Under the pieces are notes generated by a model, which did not search any database, was not told the DNA's origin, and saw only the letters and a program-made list of their open reading frames with translations. Positions 61,278-64,000 of a DNA stretch of 64,000 nucleotides are shown one piece after another. The first letter of the stretch is position 1. Every line of letters starts with the position of its first letter. Both the position numbers and the translations under genes were made by a program. Where the stretch lies: assembly GCF_012524205.1 (NCBI RefSeq), contig NZ_JABACI010000001.1:1116001-1180000 (forward strand), in the 5' to 3' direction. This DNA is from Microbacterium salsuginis (GTDB lineage: Bacteria; Actinomycetota; Actinomycetes; Actinomycetales; Microbacteriaceae).

Positions 61278-62036
61278 TCAGCCGACGTCGGCGGGGGTGC
61301 GGGCAGCCGCATCGGCGGCGAGGCGAGCGGATGCCGTCGCCATGTGGATCGCCATGGCCGAGGCTGCGGCATCCTGATCTCCCGCCTGGACGGCCCGCAG
61401 GACGGCGTCGTGCTCCTCGACCGCGAGGAGCGCGGCGGCCGTGCTGTGCACGGCACGATCGGCGTAGACCTGCAGCAGTGAGCGCACGACATGCAGCAGG
61501 TCGACGAGCATGCTGTTCTCGGCGGCGCGCCCGAGCGCGTGATGGAACTCCAGGTCGGCTTTCGCGAAGGCCCGCAGATCCTCGATGGAGGACCGCATGC
61601 GCTCGAGGTTGGTCTCGACCGCCTTGAGCTCTCGCGCGTTGCCGCGGGCGGCTGCCAGCCGGGCGACGTAGATCTCCAGGCCCGACCGGAGTTCGAGCAG
61701 TTCCGCGGTGTTGCGCTCGCCGATCAGCAGGCCCCAGCGCAGGGTCTGCGGCAGCAGCTCGCTGGCCGTGCCGCGCAGATACGTCCCCGAGCCCGGACGC
61801 ACATCGACGATGCCGAGGATCTCAAGGGCTGCCAGCGCCTCTCTCACGGCCGACCTGCCGACGCCCAGCGTCGCGGCCAGCTGCCGTTCCGGGGGAAGGC
61901 GCGTGCCTGACGCGAGCGAGCCGCCGGTGAAGAGGTCCATGAGACGTCGCGCGACCTCGGACACCGGCGTCCCTGCCGGCAGAGCACCCAGGGCCGCGGC
62001 GATCTCGGCAGACTGGTCGTCGGGATAGGCGGGCAT
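61278..62036 (-). CDS. GntR-family regulator, FCD type
   Basis: 252 residues from ATG 62036. The winged helix is at about 25-90 (PPERQLAATLGVGRSAVREA, GIVDVRPGSGTYLRG). The helical FCD domain follows, with metal-ligand residues in DLEFHHALGRAAEN, EEHDAVLRAVQAGD and MAIHMATA. FCD-type GntR regulators usually sense small organic acids. TAGGTT 6 bases before the ATG suggests a leaderless transcript. It is divergent from the MFS transporter and likely controls it through GGTCAACCGG sites. Confidence 0.9.
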   Translation of the reverse strand: MPAYPDDQSAEIAAALGALPAGTPVSEVARRLMDLFTGGSLASGTRLPPERQLAATLGVGRSAVREALAALEILGIVDVRPGSGTYLRGTASELLPQTLRWGLLIGERNTAELLELRSGLEIYVARLAAARGNARELKAVETNLERMRSSIEDLRAFAKADLEFHHALGRAAENSMLVDLLHVVRSLLQVYADRAVHSTAAALLAVEEHDAVLRAVQAGDQDAAASAMAIHMATASARLAADAAARTPADVG

Positions 62037-62042
62037 GCGAAC

Positions 62043-62110
62043 AACCTATACGCGCGGACCCGGCCGGTTGACCCTCGCAGCGCCGGGGACTTGCAATTGG
62101 TCAACCGGTT
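62043..62110. promoter_or_regulatory. GntR/MFS divergent control region
   Basis: CCGGTTGACC (62064-62073) and GGTCAACCGGTT (62099-62110) are an inverted pair of the same half-site, spaced about 25 bases apart. TAGGTT (minus strand, 62048-62043) is the likely -10 box of the GntR gene. Repressor binding to both sites could loop the region. Confidence 0.55.
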
Positions 62111-62169
62111 TGTCACACTGGAGCCGGCCGAATGGTCGCTCGAATCACTGTCGATGAGCAGGAGTCACC

Positions 62170-63570
62170 GTGGACAGCACGCAGACCACCCCCGACGCGC
62201 GGGTAGCGCGATCAACCATCCGCAAGGTCTCGATCCGCCTCGTGCCGTTCGTGGCGCTGATGTTCTTCATCAACTACCTCGACCGCACCGCGATCGGCTT
62301 CGCCGCCCCCAACGGCATGAACGAGGATCTCGCGCTCAGCGCGGCCCAGTTCGGCTTCGCGTCCGGCGTCTTCTTCATCGGCTACATCCTGCTCGAGGTT
62401 CCCTCGAACCTGGCGCTGCACAAGTTCGGCGCCCGGCGCTGGCTCGCCCGCATCATGGTCAGCTGGGGCATCGTCGCGCTGCTGTTCACGTGGGTGCAGA
62501 ACTTCGAGCAGCTGGTCGTCCTGCGCTTCCTCCTCGGCGTGGCCGAGGCCGGCTTCTTCCCCGGCGCCATCCTGTTCCTCAGCCTGTGGGTCCCCGCGCA
62601 GTACCGCGGTCGCGTGCTCATGCTCTTCTACCTCGCGCAGCCGCTCACGACCGTCATCGGCGCTCCGCTGGCAGGGTGGCTCATCCAGCAGGACCAGGTC
62701 TTCTTCGGCCTCGAGGGCTGGCGCTTCATGTTCTTCGGCGTCGCCATCCCGGCGATCATCGTCGGCGTCATCGCGTGGTTCTACCTCAAGGACAAGCCGT
62801 CCGACGCGAAGTGGCTGACCCGCGAGGAGCAGGTGTGGCTCACCGACGCGCTCGACCGCGAGAAGGCGGCGACGCAGAAGAAGGAGCAGGGACACGTCTC
62901 GGCGAAGTACGCCTTCAAGAGCGGGCGCGTGTGGGTGCTGTCGTTCATCTACTTCGGCTTCATCTACGGCCTCTACGCGCTGGCGTTCTTCCTGCCCACG
63001 ATCATCGAAGGATTCCAGGAGCAGACCGGGCAGACCTTCGACGTCCTGCAGAAGGGCCTCATCACCGCGATCCCGTACCTGCCCGCTGCGATCGTCATGT
63101 ACTTCTGGTCGCGGGATGCCTCCAAGCGGGGCCTGAAGACGTGGCACATCGCCGTTCCCGCCATCGCGGGTGCCGTCAGCATCCCGCTCGCCCTCTTCGC
63201 AGGCTCCCCCGCTGCGACGATCGCGGTCATCACCGTGACGGCGTGCGCGATCTTCGCCGCGCTGCCCAACTTCTGGACGCTGCCCACCCGCTTCCTCACG
63301 GGGGCCGCGGCCGCCGCGGGTGTCGCACTCATCAACACGATCGGCAACCTGGCCGGCTTCTCGGCCCCGTACGTCACCGGCGCCGTGCACGATCTGACCG
63401 GCGGCTACGAGGTGCCGATGTTCATCGTCGGCTTCTTCATGCTCCTGTCGGCCGTACTGATGGTGCTGCTCGCCCGCAGCAACCGCATCAACGCTGTCAC
63501 CGTGGACGAAAGTGCCGCGCCGGTCACGCCGACGCCGGCCAGCGCGGCCGCCGCGGAGGAGTCCCGATGA
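62170..63570 (+). CDS. MFS transporter, anion:cation symporter (ACS) type
   Basis: 466 residues from GTG 62170 (AGGAG 5 bases upstream). About 12 membrane segments; NYLDRTAIGFAAP in helix 1 and GVAEAGFFPGAILFLSLWVP near residue 130 are typical of the phthalate/tartrate/hexuronate ACS family. It should import a small organic acid or polyol-derived compound with protons. Its stop overlaps the start of a dihydroxyacetone-kinase-family gene, so the substrate is probably a four-carbon or similar keto-sugar precursor; inference from context. Confidence 0.9.
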   Translation: MDSTQTTPDARVARSTIRKVSIRLVPFVALMFFINYLDRTAIGFAAPNGMNEDLALSAAQFGFASGVFFIGYILLEVPSNLALHKFGARRWLARIMVSWGIVALLFTWVQNFEQLVVLRFLLGVAEAGFFPGAILFLSLWVPAQYRGRVLMLFYLAQPLTTVIGAPLAGWLIQQDQVFFGLEGWRFMFFGVAIPAIIVGVIAWFYLKDKPSDAKWLTREEQVWLTDALDREKAATQKKEQGHVSAKYAFKSGRVWVLSFIYFGFIYGLYALAFFLPTIIEGFQEQTGQTFDVLQKGLITAIPYLPAAIVMYFWSRDASKRGLKTWHIAVPAIAGAVSIPLALFAGSPAATIAVITVTACAIFAALPNFWTLPTRFLTGAAAAAGVALINTIGNLAGFSAPYVTGAVHDLTGGYEVPMFIVGFFMLLSAVLMVLLARSNRINAVTVDESAAPVTPTPASAAAAEESR

Positions 63571-64000
63571 CACGACTGTGGAATGATCCTGCGGATTTCG
63601 CGGATGAGATGATCGCGGGGTTCGTCGCGGCGAACGGGCGCTACGTGCGTCGCGTGACCGGGGGCGTGGTGCGCTCGACGGTCTCGCCCGCGGGTCAGGT
63701 CGCGGTCGTGATCGGTGGTGGCTCGGGCCACTATCCCGCGTTCGGGGGTCTGGTCGGGCAGGGGCTGGCGCACGGTGCGGCGATGGGCAATCTGTTCGCG
63801 TCGCCGTCGGGGCAGCAGGTGTACGCGGTCGCGAAAGCCGCTGAGGGCGGCGGCGGCGTGTTCTTCAGCTACGGCAACTACGCCGGCGACGTGCTCAACT
63901 TCGACGCCGCCCAGGAGCGGCTGCGCGGCGAGGGCATCGCGTGCGAGACCGTCACGGTCACCGAGATGTCGTCAGCGCGAGCGTCAATGAGAAGCACAAG
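63567..64000 (+). pseudogene. Dihydroxyacetone-kinase-family gene, apparent frameshift, cut by window end
   Basis: At least 144 codons from ATG 63567, coupled by ATGA to the MFS gene. The DhaK domain is clear: VVIGGGSGHYPAFGGLVGQG and SYGNYAGDVLNFDAAQERL. The last good frame reads CETVTVT. After about 63961 the frame reads EMSSARASMRS, unlike the family, while the +1 frame reads DVVSASVNEKHK, as expected. A single base appears lost near 63962-63966. It may be a real mutation or a sequencing error. Full-length relatives (about 580 residues, DhaK plus DhaL) include erythrulose kinases in four-carbon polyol catabolism. Confidence 0.75.

Overview
The window is high-GC (about 70% by eye), densely coded DNA from an actinobacterium, most likely Microbacterium or a close relative in the Microbacteriaceae. 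That placement rests on codon use, the LacI/ABC-sugar gene style, the frequent hexamer GGATGC/GCATCC, and apparent leaderless promoters. It is inference from style, not a database match. I see no rRNA or tRNA gene, insertion sequence, phage gene or CRISPR array. No gene-free stretch exceeds about 270 bases.

Most of the window is a carbohydrate-utilisation region. (1) 1-8.4 kb, mostly minus strand: a CocE-type hydrolase, then an alpha-glucoside operon (GH13 enzyme, binding protein, two permeases) with its LacI regulator. (2) 8.5-14.3 kb: flavin oxidoreductase, prephenate dehydratase, phosphoglucomutase, a DUF6807/cupin pair and a 48-residue basic protein. (3) 14.4-19.4 kb: a LacI regulator, a cytoplasmic rhamnogalacturonan-acetylesterase-like enzyme, an ABC exporter and a Gfo/Idh/MocA dehydrogenase. 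(4) 19.5-27.2 kb: a beta-galactoside operon with two paralogous binding proteins, two permeases, a DUF624 protein and a GH42 beta-galactosidase. (5) 27.3-31.8 kb: a Gfo/Idh/MocA dehydrogenase, a DUF993 aldolase-like protein, a TIM-barrel isomerase and a LacI regulator; this is the best candidate for an undescribed sugar pathway. (6) 32.0-39.2 kb: a LacI regulator and an oxidative hexuronate-type operon (Gfo/Idh, epimerase-fold dehydrogenase, enolase-superfamily dehydratase, 5-dehydro-4-deoxyglucarate dehydratase, alpha-ketoglutarate semialdehyde dehydrogenase). (7) 39.3-45 kb: glycerate kinase and ThuA divergently arranged, then a GalR-like repressor divergent from galT-galK. (8) 45-54 kb: hydrolases, an F420/flavin oxidoreductase, a lipoate-ligase-like protein coupled to a solitary DNA methyltransferase, a secreted GH6 cellulase with a CebR-like operator, and a MarR/MFS pair. 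(9) 54-61.3 kb: a LacI regulator, a five-gene binding protein/permease/permease/DUF624/nucleoside-hydrolase operon and a divergent GH43. (10) 61.3-64 kb: a GntR regulator divergent from an MFS transporter and a dihydroxyacetone-kinase-family gene that appears frameshifted just before the window edge.

Taken together, the genes look able to import and break down plant wall and storage glycans (alpha-glucosides, beta-galactosides, cellulose, pectin-derived uronates and arabinan-like chains). The sugars would enter the Leloir pathway, phosphoglucomutase and 2-oxoglutarate. Control is mainly by six LacI-family regulators whose likely operators can be read in the promoters. Three further cross-cutting patterns appear. 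Long hairpin repeats sit at gene 3' ends. A hairpin follows each first-position sugar-binding-protein gene. Many promoters place a TANNNT-like -10 box 6-7 nt before the start codon, which implies leaderless mRNAs. All coordinates and motifs were read by eye; no search was run.
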